DNA of 64,000 nt from REEB76 sp963774895 (GTDB lineage Bacteria > Pseudomonadota > Gammaproteobacteria > Natronospirales > REEB76), in the NCBI GenBank assembly GCA_963774895.1, contig CAVZGN010000002.1:124001-188000 (forward strand), given 5' to 3'. The translations under genes and the position numbers were made by a program. A model generated the notes under the pieces. It had not been told where the DNA came from and did not search any database. It worked only from the letters and a program-made list of their open reading frames with translations. Shown here piece after piece: positions 9,929 to 19,137 of this stretch (positions are counted from its first letter, which is position 1; each line of letters begins with the position of its first letter).

Positions 9929-11779
9929 TTACTTGGAACCGCCTGGATCGCCTGGATCGCCTGGCCGTGCCTTCAGCAGACGTGATAACTCAGTCTTTTC
10001 ATCGGCCTCCAGCGGACGTTGCCGGGATGCCTCTAAAAGCGCTGCCAGCCGCTGTTCTGCGGGCCGGCGGCCCTCTAAATCTGCCATCACAGCACGAAAC
10101 TCGCTTTCCATCGCGTCCACAGGAATGACCAGTTCCGCCTGGGCAAGTTTCATGAGATGGCTCCCGATCTCGGTATCACGCCAGTGCTCAATCAGACCCG
10201 CCCCGGAAATATGGGGGTGGGTCCGGGCAAATTCCAGCACGGCTTTCAAGACCTCGACGCCCTTGAGGTCCAAGCCTTCCAGTGCCTGCGGACCGCCCGC
10301 CAGGGTCGCCAGACCTGGCTGGTTTAACAATAACGCGATGGCCTTACGCACCGGCCCCGTCAAACTCGGCCGACCTACCGGATTAAGCCTAGGCGTGGGT
10401 TCTGCACCGTTGGGGGCCTGACTAAGCATAGACAATTTCCCGGAATCTACCTGGGCGCGGCGCGCCAGTTCGGAAATCAGCATCTCCCGGTAGACCCCCA
10501 TCGGCAGGCGCAGGAGATGCGGCCGGGCCAGTTCCACCAGGCGCGCACGTCCGTCCAGGCTTCCCAAGTCGGTCTGGGTTGCGAGGCTGTCAAGCAAAAA
10601 ACGCGACAAGGGCACTGCATCCTTGATGCGTGCTTCAAATCCTTGCTTACCTTCCTTGCGCACCAGTGTGTCCGGATCCTCGCCTTCAGGGAGAAACAAA
10701 AATTTGATCTGCCGGCCCTCGCGGGCTTCGGGTAGTGTGTTTTCCAGCGCCCGCCAGGCAGCGGTACGTCCGGCGCGATCGCCGTCAAAGCAGAACACCA
10801 CTTCGGAAGCCACCCGGAACAGACGTTGCAAATGTTCACTGGTGGTGGCGGTGCCCAGGGTCGCGACCGCGTAGCGGATAGCGTGCTGATGCAGCGCCAC
10901 CACATCCATATAACCCTCGACTACCAGCAGCCTGGAGATATCGCGCAGTGCCTGGCGGGTTTCGTAGAGCCCGTAAAGCTCCCGGCCTTTGTGGAACAAC
11001 GGGGTTTCCGGCGAATTGAGATACTTGGGTTCAGCCGCTCTCGGCGCCGCATTAGCGGCGCCCCTGCCTCCTCCCGCTTCCGGGACTTCCAGGGGTCGCG
11101 CGGTACTGGTACTTCCCTGTACGGCGTCTTTACCAAGGACCCGGCCACCGAAAGCGATGATGCGGCCACGAGCGTCGCGGATCGGAAATAGGATGCGTTC
11201 ACGGAAGCGGTCGTAGAAGCGCCCGTCGTCACGCCGAATGATGAGTCCGGCAGCGCTCAGATGTTGGCGCCCCGGCTCCTCACTACCGAGGGCTTTCAAC
11301 AGAGTATCCCAGCCAGCAGGTGCGTAGCCGATGCCAAACTCCGCGGCGATCTCGCCACTGAGACCGCGAGCCTTCAGGTAGGCGACGGCCTCGGGCGAAT
11401 TCTTGAGGGCTTCGCGATACAGGCGCGCTGCCTGGTCCAGCACTGCGTATAACGGCGCAAGATCCGAGCGGCTCTCGCCGGCTTCCTGCGGCACATCCAG
11501 GCCCACGCTGGAGGCCAGCTGGCGCACCGCCTCCACGAAATCCAGATGTTCGTAATCCATGAGAAACCCCAGAGCCGTGCCGTGGGCGCCGCAGCCGAAA
11601 CAATGGAAAAACTGCTTGCTGGGGCTGACGGTGAACGACGGGGTCTTCTCGTTATGGAACGGACAGCAGGCGGTGAACTCGCGGCCGTGCTTCTTCAATG
11701 GCACGCGTGCATCGATCACTTCCACGATGTCCACGCGGCTGACCAGTTCGTCGATGAAACTCTGCGGAATGCGTGCCAT
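9929..11779 (-). CDS. dnaG: DNA primase
   Basis: DnaG makes RNA primers for replication. The 616-aa product has the N-terminal CHC2 zinc-binding domain (C-C-P-F-H-N-E-K-T-P at about 38-47, then FHCFGCGAHG), the RNA polymerase core with FGGRVLG, the TOPRIM domain (VVEGYMDVVALHQ, FCFDGDRAG) and a C-terminal helicase-binding region. Between FGGRVLG and PKYLNSPET there are about 34 residues where E. coli has three. The insert is Ala/Gly/Pro-rich and looks like a small repeat captured in frame. It is the third gene of the minus-strand block. Confidence 0.96.
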   Translation of the reverse strand: MARIPQSFIDELVSRVDIVEVIDARVPLKKHGREFTACCPFHNEKTPSFTVSPSKQFFHCFGCGAHGTALGFLMDYEHLDFVEAVRQLASSVGLDVPQEAGESRSDLAPLYAVLDQAARLYREALKNSPEAVAYLKARGLSGEIAAEFGIGYAPAGWDTLLKALGSEEPGRQHLSAAGLIIRRDDGRFYDRFRERILFPIRDARGRIIAFGGRVLGKDAVQGSTSTARPLEVPEAGGGRGAANAAPRAAEPKYLNSPETPLFHKGRELYGLYETRQALRDISRLLVVEGYMDVVALHQHAIRYAVATLGTATTSEHLQRLFRVASEVVFCFDGDRAGRTAAWRALENTLPEAREGRQIKFLFLPEGEDPDTLVRKEGKQGFEARIKDAVPLSRFLLDSLATQTDLGSLDGRARLVELARPHLLRLPMGVYREMLISELARRAQVDSGKLSMLSQAPNGAEPTPRLNPVGRPSLTGPVRKAIALLLNQPGLATLAGGPQALEGLDLKGVEVLKAVLEFARTHPHISGAGLIEHWRDTEIGSHLMKLAQAELVIPVDAMESEFRAVMADLEGRRPAEQRLAALLEASRQRPLEADEKTELSRLLKARPGDPGDPGGSK

Positions 11780-11927
11780 GAATTATCGCTGAGGGATGGG
11801 GTGCCTATGGCGGGGAGTACCGTTGCGGCAGAGCAGCTGTGTGCTTCGCCCCTCAGCCCGCGTCCCTCGCCTTCGGGAATATAAAGGATAGTGCATGCCA
11901 GCCGTTCGCAACGGCTGGCCGGAAAAA

Positions 11928-12374
11928 TCAGCTGCCCAGTTTAGCCTTGATGCGGGCGCTCACCGCGCCCATGTCGGCCCGGCCCTGCACCCGGGGTTTG
12001 AGCAGGCCCATGACCTTGCCCATATCCTTGATGGAGGCGGCGGCGCTGGCCTTGATGGCATCGGCCACCAGCAGATCCAGTTCGGCTTCCGAGAGCTGCG
12101 CCGGCAAGTACGACTGGATCAGCTTGATCTCGGACAATTCCTGGTCGGCCAGATCCTGGCGTTTGCCTTTCTGGAACTGGGTAACCGAATCGCGGCGCTG
12201 TTTCAGCATCTTGTCCAGCACCGCCAGTACCTGGGTATCGTCCAGGGAGATGCGTTCATCCACTTCACGCTGCTTGATGGCGGCCAGCATCAGACGGATC
12301 ACCGACAAACGCGCTTTGTCACCGGCGCGCAGCGCGTCTTTCATATCGTTGGTAATTTTCTCTTTAAGTGACAT
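11928..12374 (-). CDS. yqeY: GatB/YqeY domain protein
   Basis: A 148-aa stand-alone YqeY protein. The tail domain is shared with the GatB subunit of the tRNA amidotransferase and may bind tRNA. It starts MSLKEKITNDMKDALRAGDK and ends with the family pattern MGKVMGLLKPRVQGRADMGAVS. The length is normal for the family. The position between rpsU and dnaG is common in beta/gammaproteobacteria. The function is not established in this setting. Confidence 0.92.
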   Translation of the reverse strand: MSLKEKITNDMKDALRAGDKARLSVIRLMLAAIKQREVDERISLDDTQVLAVLDKMLKQRRDSVTQFQKGKRQDLADQELSEIKLIQSYLPAQLSEAELDLLVADAIKASAAASIKDMGKVMGLLKPRVQGRADMGAVSARIKAKLGS

Positions 12375-12391
12375 CGAGCATCATCACCCTT

Positions 12392-12430
12392 AAAAACATT
12401 GCGGCGCTTTCCGTTGGAAGAGCGCCGCAT
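12392..12430 (-). terminator. Terminator/attenuator downstream of rpsU
   Basis: On the minus strand a nine-bp stem, TGCGGCGCT with AGCGCCGCA, is followed by ATGTTTTTAAG. It lies between rpsU and yqeY, so most rpsU transcripts should end here, as at the classic terminator after rpsU in E. coli. Confidence 0.75.
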
Positions 12431-12465
12431 GTCGTAGCCGCTGAACCTAGATCTGTGTGTCTGGA

Positions 12466-12681
12466 TCAATACATGCGTATGTGGCGCGAGTGTTCGCGTG
12501 AAAGCTTTTTCAAATGGCGTTTGACGGCGGCGGCCTGTTTGCGTTTGCGTTCCTGGGTGGGTTTCTCGTAAAACTCACGGCGACGCAATTCGGTCATCAC
12601 CCCGGCCTTCTCACAGGAACGTTTGAAACGCCGCAGGGCGGCGTCAAAATGCTCATTTTCTTTCACACGTACGCTGGGCAT
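12466..12681 (-). CDS. rpsU: 30S ribosomal protein S21
   Basis: A 71-aa basic protein identical in plan to bacterial S21: MPSVRVKENEHFDAALRRFKR, then CEKAGVMTELRRREFYEKP and a basic tail ending RMY. S21 binds the small subunit near the anti-Shine-Dalgarno. It is first in the rpsU-yqeY-dnaG-rpoD block and is divergent from tsaD across about 100 bp that must carry both promoters. Confidence 0.97.
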   Translation of the reverse strand: MPSVRVKENEHFDAALRRFKRSCEKAGVMTELRRREFYEKPTQERKRKQAAAVKRHLKKLSREHSRHIRMY

Positions 12682-12782
12682 TCAGTCCTCACCTCAACTA
12701 AGTACCGAGGCAGCACGCGCGGCCTCGGAAGGGGCGGGAATTCTACCGACCGGCGTGTAGAATTGCAAAAAATGAGGCCGCC

Positions 12783-13793
12783 ATGAGAGTCCTGGGTATC
12801 GAGACTTCCTGTGATGAAACCGGCGTGGCCGTGTTCGATGGCGAGCGCGGTCTGTTGGCGCACGCGCTCTACAGTCAGACGGCATTACACGCCGAATACG
12901 GCGGGGTGGTGCCGGAGCTGGCATCCCGGGACCACATCCGCAAGCTGCTGCCCATGATCCAGGCAGCCATGACCGAGGCGCACACCCAGCCCCGGCAGAT
13001 CGATGGCATCGCCTACACCGCCGGACCCGGCCTGCTGGGCGCCTTGCTGGTGGGTGCCTGCCTGGGAAAAGCCCTGGCGTTTGCCTGGAATATACCTGCC
13101 ATCGGCATCCACCATATGGAAGGCCATTTGCTGGCGCCCATGCTGGAAACTCCGGCGCCGGCGTTTCCGTTCGTGGCCTTGTTGGTTTCCGGGGGGCATA
13201 CCCAGCTGGTGGAAGTCACTGACATCGGGCGGTACCGGACGCTGGGTGAATCGTTGGATGATGCGGCCGGAGAGGCCTTCGACAAGGTCGCCAAGCTGCT
13301 GGGGCTCCCTTATCCTGGTGGACCGGCGCTGGCGAAACTTGCCGAACAGGGCATACCCGGCCGCTTCCGCTTCCCGCGGCCCATGACCGATCGGCCCGGC
13401 CTGGATTTCAGTTTCAGCGGTCTCAAGACCGCGGTGCTGACCACGCTCAAGCGTGTGCCGCAGGATCCGCAGACCAAGGCAGATATTGCCTGCGCGTTCG
13501 AAGCCGCGGTGGTCGACACGCTCATCATCAAATGCGAACGTGCCCTCCAGGAGACCGGTCATCGCCGGCTGGTGGTCGCCGGCGGGGTGGGCGCGAACCG
13601 CAAACTGCGCGCACAGTTGCTGGAGCGGGTGATGCAGCTCGGCGGGCAAGTGTTTTATCCGCGTCCGGAATTCTGTACCGACAACGGCGCCATGATCGCG
13701 TATGCCGGTTATGTGCGGCTGCGTGCCGGACGGGCGACGGTGCCCGCGGCCGTGAGCGCGCGTTGGTCGCTCGACAGCTTGAGCGTGCCCTGA
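12783..13793 (+). CDS. tsaD: tRNA threonylcarbamoyladenosine synthase subunit TsaD
   Basis: TsaD transfers threonylcarbamoyl to A37 of ANN-decoding tRNAs together with TsaB and TsaE. The 336-aa protein begins MRVLGIETSCDETG, has the metal-binding H-x-x-x-H (HMEGH, 111-115) and the ASKHA nucleotide-binding segments SGGHTQL and AGGVGANR. The length is normal. It is divergent from rpsU, a very common arrangement. It is followed by folB after 17 bp; the plsY gene often found between the two is absent here. Confidence 0.97.
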   Translation: MRVLGIETSCDETGVAVFDGERGLLAHALYSQTALHAEYGGVVPELASRDHIRKLLPMIQAAMTEAHTQPRQIDGIAYTAGPGLLGALLVGACLGKALAFAWNIPAIGIHHMEGHLLAPMLETPAPAFPFVALLVSGGHTQLVEVTDIGRYRTLGESLDDAAGEAFDKVAKLLGLPYPGGPALAKLAEQGIPGRFRFPRPMTDRPGLDFSFSGLKTAVLTTLKRVPQDPQTKADIACAFEAAVVDTLIIKCERALQETGHRRLVVAGGVGANRKLRAQLLERVMQLGGQVFYPRPEFCTDNGAMIAYAGYVRLRAGRATVPAAVSARWSLDSLSVP

Positions 13794-13810
13794 ACAGCAG
13801 AGGCAACCCT

Positions 13811-14167
13811 ATGGATAGCGTCTTCATCCGTGACTTGCGCGTCGAGACCGTGGTCGGAATCTACGATTGGGAACGGCGCATCCGCCAGAGCGTAAGCCTG
13901 GACCTGGACATGGGTACCGACATTCAGGCCGCCGCCAAAAGTGGCCGCATCGAGGACACCCTGGACTACAAAGCGGTGGCCAAGCGGGTCGCGCAGTTCG
14001 TCAGCCAGCAGAAATTTCAGTTGGTGGAGACCCTGGCGGAAAAGGTCGCCGCCCTGATCCTGGATGAATTCAACATCCAGCAGGTCAAAGTCACGGTGCA
14101 CAAGCCCGGTGCCGTGAGCGGCAGCAAGAGCGTGGGTGTCAGCATCGAACGTTCGCGCCATGCCTGA
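13811..14167 (+). CDS. folB: Dihydroneopterin aldolase
   Basis: A 118-aa FolB-type T-fold enzyme of folate synthesis, converting dihydroneopterin to 6-hydroxymethyl-dihydropterin. It shows DSVFIRDLRVETVVGIYDWER at the N-terminus and the conserved VETLAEKVAALIL helix. The open frame runs far upstream in the tsaD region, but the ATG at MDSVFI is the family start. It overlaps folK by 8 bp, so the two consecutive folate steps are translationally coupled. Confidence 0.95.
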   Translation: MDSVFIRDLRVETVVGIYDWERRIRQSVSLDLDMGTDIQAAAKSGRIEDTLDYKAVAKRVAQFVSQQKFQLVETLAEKVAALILDEFNIQQVKVTVHKPGAVSGSKSVGVSIERSRHA

Positions 14168-14648
14168 GGTTTTTGTCGGCATCGGCAGCAACATCGAACC
14201 GGAGTCGCATATCCGCAAAGCCGTAGCACGGCTGCGCGCACACTTCGGCCGGCTGCGGCTTTCGCCCGTGTACCGCAATCCGGCCGTGGGGTTCGTGGGC
14301 GAGGATTTCCTGAATTTGGTGGTGGCCTTTGAGAGCCGCGCAGCCGTGACCGAGGTGCGCACCGCCCTGGATGCAATCGAGGCTGAATGCGGACGGGTCC
14401 GCGGCAGTCCGCGGTTTGCGCCGCGTACCCTGGATCTGGATCTGCTGCTGTATGGCGACTTGGTCATGGACTCGCCGCTGAGAGTGCCGCGCCCGGAAAT
14501 GCTCAAATACGCCTTCATACTGAAACCGCTCGCAGACCTGGCGGCCGATTTACCTCATCCCCTGACCGGCCGCAGCCTGAGCGAACACTGGCGTGATTTC
14601 GATGCCGCTAGCGAACCGCTTGTCCCGGTGCAACTGAAAAATTTGTAA
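14160..14648 (+). CDS. folK: 2-amino-4-hydroxy-6-hydroxymethyldihydropteridine diphosphokinase
   Basis: HPPK pyrophosphorylates the product of FolB. The 162-aa protein has VGIGSNIEPE at the N-terminus, SPVYRNPAVGF and the signature FAPRTLDLDLLLYGD. The ATG of MPEVFVG lies inside the folB stop; upstream in-frame codons belong to folB in another frame. The length matches the family. Confidence 0.95.
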   Translation: MPEVFVGIGSNIEPESHIRKAVARLRAHFGRLRLSPVYRNPAVGFVGEDFLNLVVAFESRAAVTEVRTALDAIEAECGRVRGSPRFAPRTLDLDLLLYGDLVMDSPLRVPRPEMLKYAFILKPLADLAADLPHPLTGRSLSEHWRDFDAASEPLVPVQLKNL

Positions 14649-14717
14649 ACGCAAACCCAAGATCTCGCTGCCACAGGACTGCCATGCCCCGAGTATCGGC
14701 CCTGCTAATATGACCCC

Positions 14718-15941
14718 ATGAAAACCTATCTCGTCGGCGGTGCGGTGCGCGACAGTCTCCTGGGCCTGGCGGTGAAAGAACGCGATTACGTGGTGGTGGG
14801 CGCCACGCCCGCCGAGATGAGTGCACGGGGCTTCAAGCCGGTGGGCAAGGATTTCCCGGTGTTCCTACATCCGGACACCCAGGCGGAATATGCCCTGGCG
14901 CGCACCGAACGCAAGACCGGACGCGGCTATCACGGCTTCGAGTTCTTCAGCGCACCCGAGGTGACCCTCGAGGAGGATCTGCGGCGCCGCGACCTGACCA
15001 TCAATGCCATGGCCGAGGATCCGCAGGGCACGCTGGTGGATCCCTATCATGGCCGGCGCGATCTGGAGGCGCACCTGCTGCGCCACGTGTCGCCGGCGTT
15101 CGTGGAAGATCCGGTACGGGTGCTCAGGGTGGCGCGTTTCGCGGCGCGTTTCGCGCCGCTGGGATTCAGGGTGGCGGACCAGACCCTGACGCTCATGCGC
15201 CGCATGTCGGACAACGGCGAAGTGGATGCGCTAGTGCCGGAGCGCACCTGGCAGGAGACTTCCAGAGCATTGCTGACCAAGCGACCGGCGGTGTTCTTCC
15301 AGGTGCTGCGTGACTGTGGGGCGCTCGCGCATGTATTCCCGGAGATCGACCGCCTGTTCGGCGTACCGCAGCCGGAAAAATATCATCCGGAGATCGACAC
15401 CGGCGTGCACCTGATGCTGGTGCTGGAGCAGGCCGCGCGCCTGAGCGACGACCTGGCGGTGCGTTTCGCGGCACTCACCCACGATCTCGGCAAGGGCACG
15501 ACACCGAAGGATATATTGCCGCACCATTACGGTCATGAAGAACGCAGCGCCAAGCTGGCAGTAAGTTTGAGCGAGCGTCTCAAGGTGCCGCGCGAACTGC
15601 GTGAGCTGGCCGTGATCGTGGCCCGCTACCATGGGCTGGCGCATCGCGCGCAGGAGTTGCGTGCTGAAACTTTGCTCAAGCTGCTGGAATCGACCGACGC
15701 CTTCCGCCGTCCGCAACGCTTCGAACATTTCCTGCTGGCCTGCGAAGCGGACGCCCGCGGCCGCCTGCGCATGGAAAATGCGCCATATCCGCAAGCCGGC
15801 TATCTGCGCGCCGCGCTCGGCGCCGCGCGTGCGCTGGACATGCCATCACTGGGGATTGAAAAACTTGAGGGCGCCGAGATCGGCATGCGCCTGCAGCAGG
15901 CGCGTCTCGAGGCTATCAAAAAAAGCATCGGGCGGGATTGA
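14718..15941 (+). CDS. cca: Multifunctional CCA tRNA nucleotidyltransferase
   Basis: Adds or repairs the 3' CCA of tRNAs, needed here because the tRNA in this window lacks an encoded CCA. The 407-aa class II enzyme shows GGAVRDSLLG (7-16), RRRDLTINAMA, the arginine-rich DPVRVLRVARFAAR and, near the middle, an HD domain (ALTHDLGKG) giving phosphodiesterase/phosphatase activity as in gammaproteobacteria. It follows folK by 69 bp. Confidence 0.96.
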   Translation: MKTYLVGGAVRDSLLGLAVKERDYVVVGATPAEMSARGFKPVGKDFPVFLHPDTQAEYALARTERKTGRGYHGFEFFSAPEVTLEEDLRRRDLTINAMAEDPQGTLVDPYHGRRDLEAHLLRHVSPAFVEDPVRVLRVARFAARFAPLGFRVADQTLTLMRRMSDNGEVDALVPERTWQETSRALLTKRPAVFFQVLRDCGALAHVFPEIDRLFGVPQPEKYHPEIDTGVHLMLVLEQAARLSDDLAVRFAALTHDLGKGTTPKDILPHHYGHEERSAKLAVSLSERLKVPRELRELAVIVARYHGLAHRAQELRAETLLKLLESTDAFRRPQRFEHFLLACEADARGRLRMENAPYPQAGYLRAALGAARALDMPSLGIEKLEGAEIGMRLQQARLEAIKKSIGRD

Positions 15942-15953
15942 AACCGGTTCAGT

Positions 15954-17201
15954 TTACAAACTGCGGCTCAGGTCGCGCAGACCGAAACCGCGCAACGCTG
16001 CATCGAACCCTTTCGTGAACCCGATGACCTTGAAACGTTCTCCCATCTCCTCCGGCAAAGTCAGCAGTTTCACAGCGCGTGCCGTGCGCAAATCACGTGC
16101 CTGAGCGGTGATACCCAGGGCCATCAGGAAATGCGCCTGGGTGGTGTAACCCGCGAGTTCCAGACCGGCCGCGGTCGCCGCTTCCGCCACCGCGGTGAAA
16201 TCCACGTGTGCGGTGATGTCCTGCAGTCCGGGGTAAAAGAACGGATCGTCGTGGGCGCGCTGGCGGTAATGGCACATGAGGGTACCCATATAACGGTCCG
16301 GATGGTAATAGGCAGGCCGCGGGTAGCCGTAGTCCACCAGCAGCATGGCGCCGCGCGTCAGCAGATCTGCCAGACTGTAGAGCAGAGCTGGCAGTCGCAT
16401 ACAGATTTCCGAACAATAATCTTCCACCAGTGGTTGCGGCAAAGTGGCTTCGAGCGTGGTGAGTGCGGCGCGTAACTCATCAGACGCGGGACGCAGCCGC
16501 CAGCCAAAGCGGTCGGCTTCGAGCACCACGGTGAATTCTTCGAAGCCCTGGTGCGCACGCCGGAAGCGGCTCACGGGCAGGGCATCCAGCACCTCGTTGC
16601 CGAGGATCACGCCGCTGAATGCCGGTGGCAGACGCTCCAGCCATACGACTTTGTCGAGCAGCGCGGGTATCTGTGTCGCGAGCGTGCGGCGCTGGCGCGC
16701 ACGCAGGTCGGCGCTGACCTCCAGGATCAGATAGCGTCCCGGCAGTTGCTGCCGCTCCGCCAGTTCCTCGAGCATGCCGGCGGCCAGTACCCCGGTGCCG
16801 GCGCCCAATTCCAGGATATCACCGCCCTCCAGGGTCGAGAGGATCTCGGCACACTGCACCGCCAGGCAGCGGCAGAACAGCGGCGAAAGTTCCGGCGCGG
16901 TCACGAAGTCGCCCTCGGCGCCGAACTTGCGCGCACCGGCACTGTAGTAGCCGAGACCGGGCGCGTACAAGGCGAGCTCCATGAAGCGCTCGAAACCGAG
17001 GGCGCCGCCGGCGCTGGCGATCTCGTCACGCAGCCGCTTGCTCAGCCGCTTGCTGTGCAGCAGTGCCTCCGGCGTGGGCGGCGACAGGTCCCCGAGGTCT
17101 TGGCGGATAGGTAACACGTTTGCTGGTTTTTTTAAGGATACACAGTGGAATCGTGGTACTGCAGATACTCGAAAATGATACCCGAAAGTGAATTCAGCCA
17201 T
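15954..17201 (-). CDS. MidA/DUF185-type SAM-dependent methyltransferase
   Basis: A protein of up to 415 aa of the SAM_MT_28 (MidA/NDUFAF7) family. It has GFERFMELALYAPGLGYYSAG near the N-terminus, the SAM motif LELGAGTGVLAAGML, GNEVLDALPV and LLVDYGYPRPAYYHP. The mitochondrial homologue methylates an Arg of a complex I subunit; the bacterial target is not known. The start is uncertain: the first 28 residues look non-native and a GTG at codon 29 (VLPIRQDLG) is closer to family length. It converges on cca with a 12-bp gap, so terminators must overlap coding sequence. Confidence 0.85.
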   Translation of the reverse strand: MAEFTFGYHFRVSAVPRFHCVSLKKPANVLPIRQDLGDLSPPTPEALLHSKRLSKRLRDEIASAGGALGFERFMELALYAPGLGYYSAGARKFGAEGDFVTAPELSPLFCRCLAVQCAEILSTLEGGDILELGAGTGVLAAGMLEELAERQQLPGRYLILEVSADLRARQRRTLATQIPALLDKVVWLERLPPAFSGVILGNEVLDALPVSRFRRAHQGFEEFTVVLEADRFGWRLRPASDELRAALTTLEATLPQPLVEDYCSEICMRLPALLYSLADLLTRGAMLLVDYGYPRPAYYHPDRYMGTLMCHYRQRAHDDPFFYPGLQDITAHVDFTAVAEAATAAGLELAGYTTQAHFLMALGITAQARDLRTARAVKLLTLPEEMGERFKVIGFTKGFDAALRGFGLRDLSRSL

Positions 17202-17950
17202 TTATATCGGCCGTATACACACAACTATTGTTACACTCCCCCTGTCATCTCGAGGCATGCAGAGATATTTACGTATAGGGCACCGCCCGCCGCCCGAGTT
17301 TTTATCAGCCACTTGAACCGGAACCGACGTATCCGCCGACCGCGGCGGTATTTAAATCAGCATTCGCAGTCACGCTCGGCTAAGCTCAGCCAGCTTTAAA
17401 TCTATATTTAAGCGATTACTGCAACCGGCCTGTCATATTACGGACAAATTGAGGTAATCAGCTGCGCCAGTCTCATAAGTTTGTTCCACCCCTGATTGCA
17501 GGGGAGTAATCCGCTTTCGCGTTCACGACCATTTCTGAAATAAGCCGATGGGCGCACTTCGCATCGGCGTGGGCAGTTGCAAGTCTCCAAGCTCTACTAT
17601 AAACCCTGCGTAACGGGATCTCCCTGAATACTAGGTATATGAATACCTTGGCGTCAAATAACGCGCAAAACGCTGTTTCAATTTATGAAGGCCAGGTGCG
17701 TGCGTTTCATATCTGAATTTATCGATCAAGCATTAATATCAGACTGCCAATAGGTATTCACGGTCGACGAATATATGGCCGTCTTCATGACGTAAGCAGC
17801 ATTTATAACAACGATCAGATTTCAATCACCTGCTGTGTACAGCTCTAGCGTCGATAAACATAATAATGATTCGTATATATATCAACCTTGTACCCAGCTG
17901 CTTCAGCTATAAATTTATCAGGCCCAAAAAAGAGATCGCTCTTAATTATT
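17202..17950. other. AT-rich non-coding stretch
   Basis: About 750 bp without a credible gene, clearly lower in GC than the housekeeping block to its left. One short hairpin, CCCCT-GATTG-CAGGGG, is visible near 17490-17506. Short open frames here lack ribosome sites and recognisable residues. It probably contains the promoter of the LytTR gene on its right. Confidence 0.5.
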
Positions 17951-18325
17951 ATGTATAACTTAATGCCAGATCGTTCTGTAGGCCATGAGAAACCCAGCAG
18001 AATTGATAAAATTTTCGTCAAAGTCGGAAGGCGTATCAGAATAGTCAATTTCGCAAATATTCTGTATATCCGCGCGGCTGGTGACTACATCGATATCGCA
18101 TTAGTCAGCGGTGAGATCATCCATACTAAAGACAAAATCACCCACTTTGAAGACCGATTGGCGATGCATACATTTATGCGGATACATCGTTCTATCATCA
18201 TCAATAAAGAATACATAAGGGAAATTAAAGCAAAGCATAATAATTATGAATTTACTCTTATCAATGAAGAGGTGGTGCATTCTGGGCCAAAGTACAGAAA
18301 ACACGTCCGTGAGCAATTTTTTTAG
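17951..18325 (+). CDS. LytTR-domain DNA-binding regulator (no receiver domain)
   Basis: A 124-aa protein made almost only of a LytTR domain: DKIFVKVGRRIRIVNFANI, YIRAAGDYIDI, then FMRIHRSIIINKEYIREIK. I chose the ATG of MYNLMPDRS; a TTG start 21 codons upstream is open but less likely. No receiver or membrane segment is present, so its activity must be set by expression or a partner. Its domain is similar to that of the response regulator at 23383 (shared R-I-H/Q-R-S-x-I-x-N and R-E-I), suggesting paralogues. It is AT-rich compared with flanking core genes. Confidence 0.82.
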   Translation: MYNLMPDRSVGHEKPSRIDKIFVKVGRRIRIVNFANILYIRAAGDYIDIALVSGEIIHTKDKITHFEDRLAMHTFMRIHRSIIINKEYIREIKAKHNNYEFTLINEEVVHSGPKYRKHVREQFF

Positions 18326-18435
18326 GAGCCAGACCTCAGTTCAATAATTAACTATGATTCATAGCGACTTTTTGTTTCTACACGAGCGGGAGATTCATAG
18401 AATATACTTCAATGCATGTACTAAGGAGACGGAGT

Positions 18436-19137
18436 ATGTACAAGACGATGACTCTGCTCGTTCTAGCGCTAGCTCTGACCGCTATAAGTCCGGCCAGGGC
18501 AGACTCCAATAAGGACGCCTATCCGGCCATGGCCCCCGTGGCGCAGTACATGATGGACCGGGATGCTGAGATCGCACTCGCCCGCAGCGCGGCGCCCAAG
18601 GCGATCTCCGACGACGCCACCATCCTCACGCTCAGCAAGAGCGGCTACGAGACCGCGGTCCAGGGCAGCAATGAATTCACGTGTTTCGTGGGCAGATCTT
18701 GGGCGAATGACTTTGATGCCACCGATTTCTGGGACCCCAGGGATCTAACGCCCAACTGCTGGAACGCGGCGGCCGTGAAGTCGGTGCTCCCGGAGTTTGT
18801 CAAACGCACTCAGTGGGTGCTGGCGGGCGTCTCCAAGGACGAGATGGCGGCCCGGACCAAGGCCGCGTGGGCGTCCCATGAGTTCCAGCTGCCCGCGCCC
18901 GGGTCCGTGGCTTACATGATGTCGAAGGACCAGTGCATACACGCCCCCTCGCCGTGCAATTGGTATCCGCATGTGATGTTCTTCGTGGCCACCGCCAAGG
19001 CACAGAAGTGGGGGGACAACCTCAAGGGCGTGCCGGTCTTCTCGGGCGTCAGCCACACGGACCCGGTCACCACCTTCATGGTGGTGGTGCCTAAATGGTC
19101 CGATGGGACACCCGGGCCGTACGGGGACCACCACTAG
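18436..19137 (+). CDS. Secreted protein of unknown function
   Basis: A 233-aa protein with a clear signal peptide (MYKTMTLLVLALALTAISPARA, cleavage before DSN) and a strong AAGGAG-type ribosome site. The mature part has four Cys (FTCFVG, PNCWNA, DQCIHAPSPCNW), consistent with two disulfides, and ends in PYGDHH. I do not recognise the family. It lies between a LytTR regulator and a TonB-dependent receptor and is more GC-rich than the regulator. Periplasmic or extracellular location is inferred from the signal peptide only. Confidence 0.75.
   Translation: MYKTMTLLVLALALTAISPARADSNKDAYPAMAPVAQYMMDRDAEIALARSAAPKAISDDATILTLSKSGYETAVQGSNEFTCFVGRSWANDFDATDFWDPRDLTPNCWNAAAVKSVLPEFVKRTQWVLAGVSKDEMAARTKAAWASHEFQLPAPGSVAYMMSKDQCIHAPSPCNWYPHVMFFVATAKAQKWGDNLKGVPVFSGVSHTDPVTTFMVVVPKWSDGTPGPYGDHH

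Noticed and set aside
12682..12782. Missing plsY between tsaD and folB as a sign of deletion
   Set aside because: Many gammaproteobacteria place plsY elsewhere; no remnant is visible, so no claim is made.
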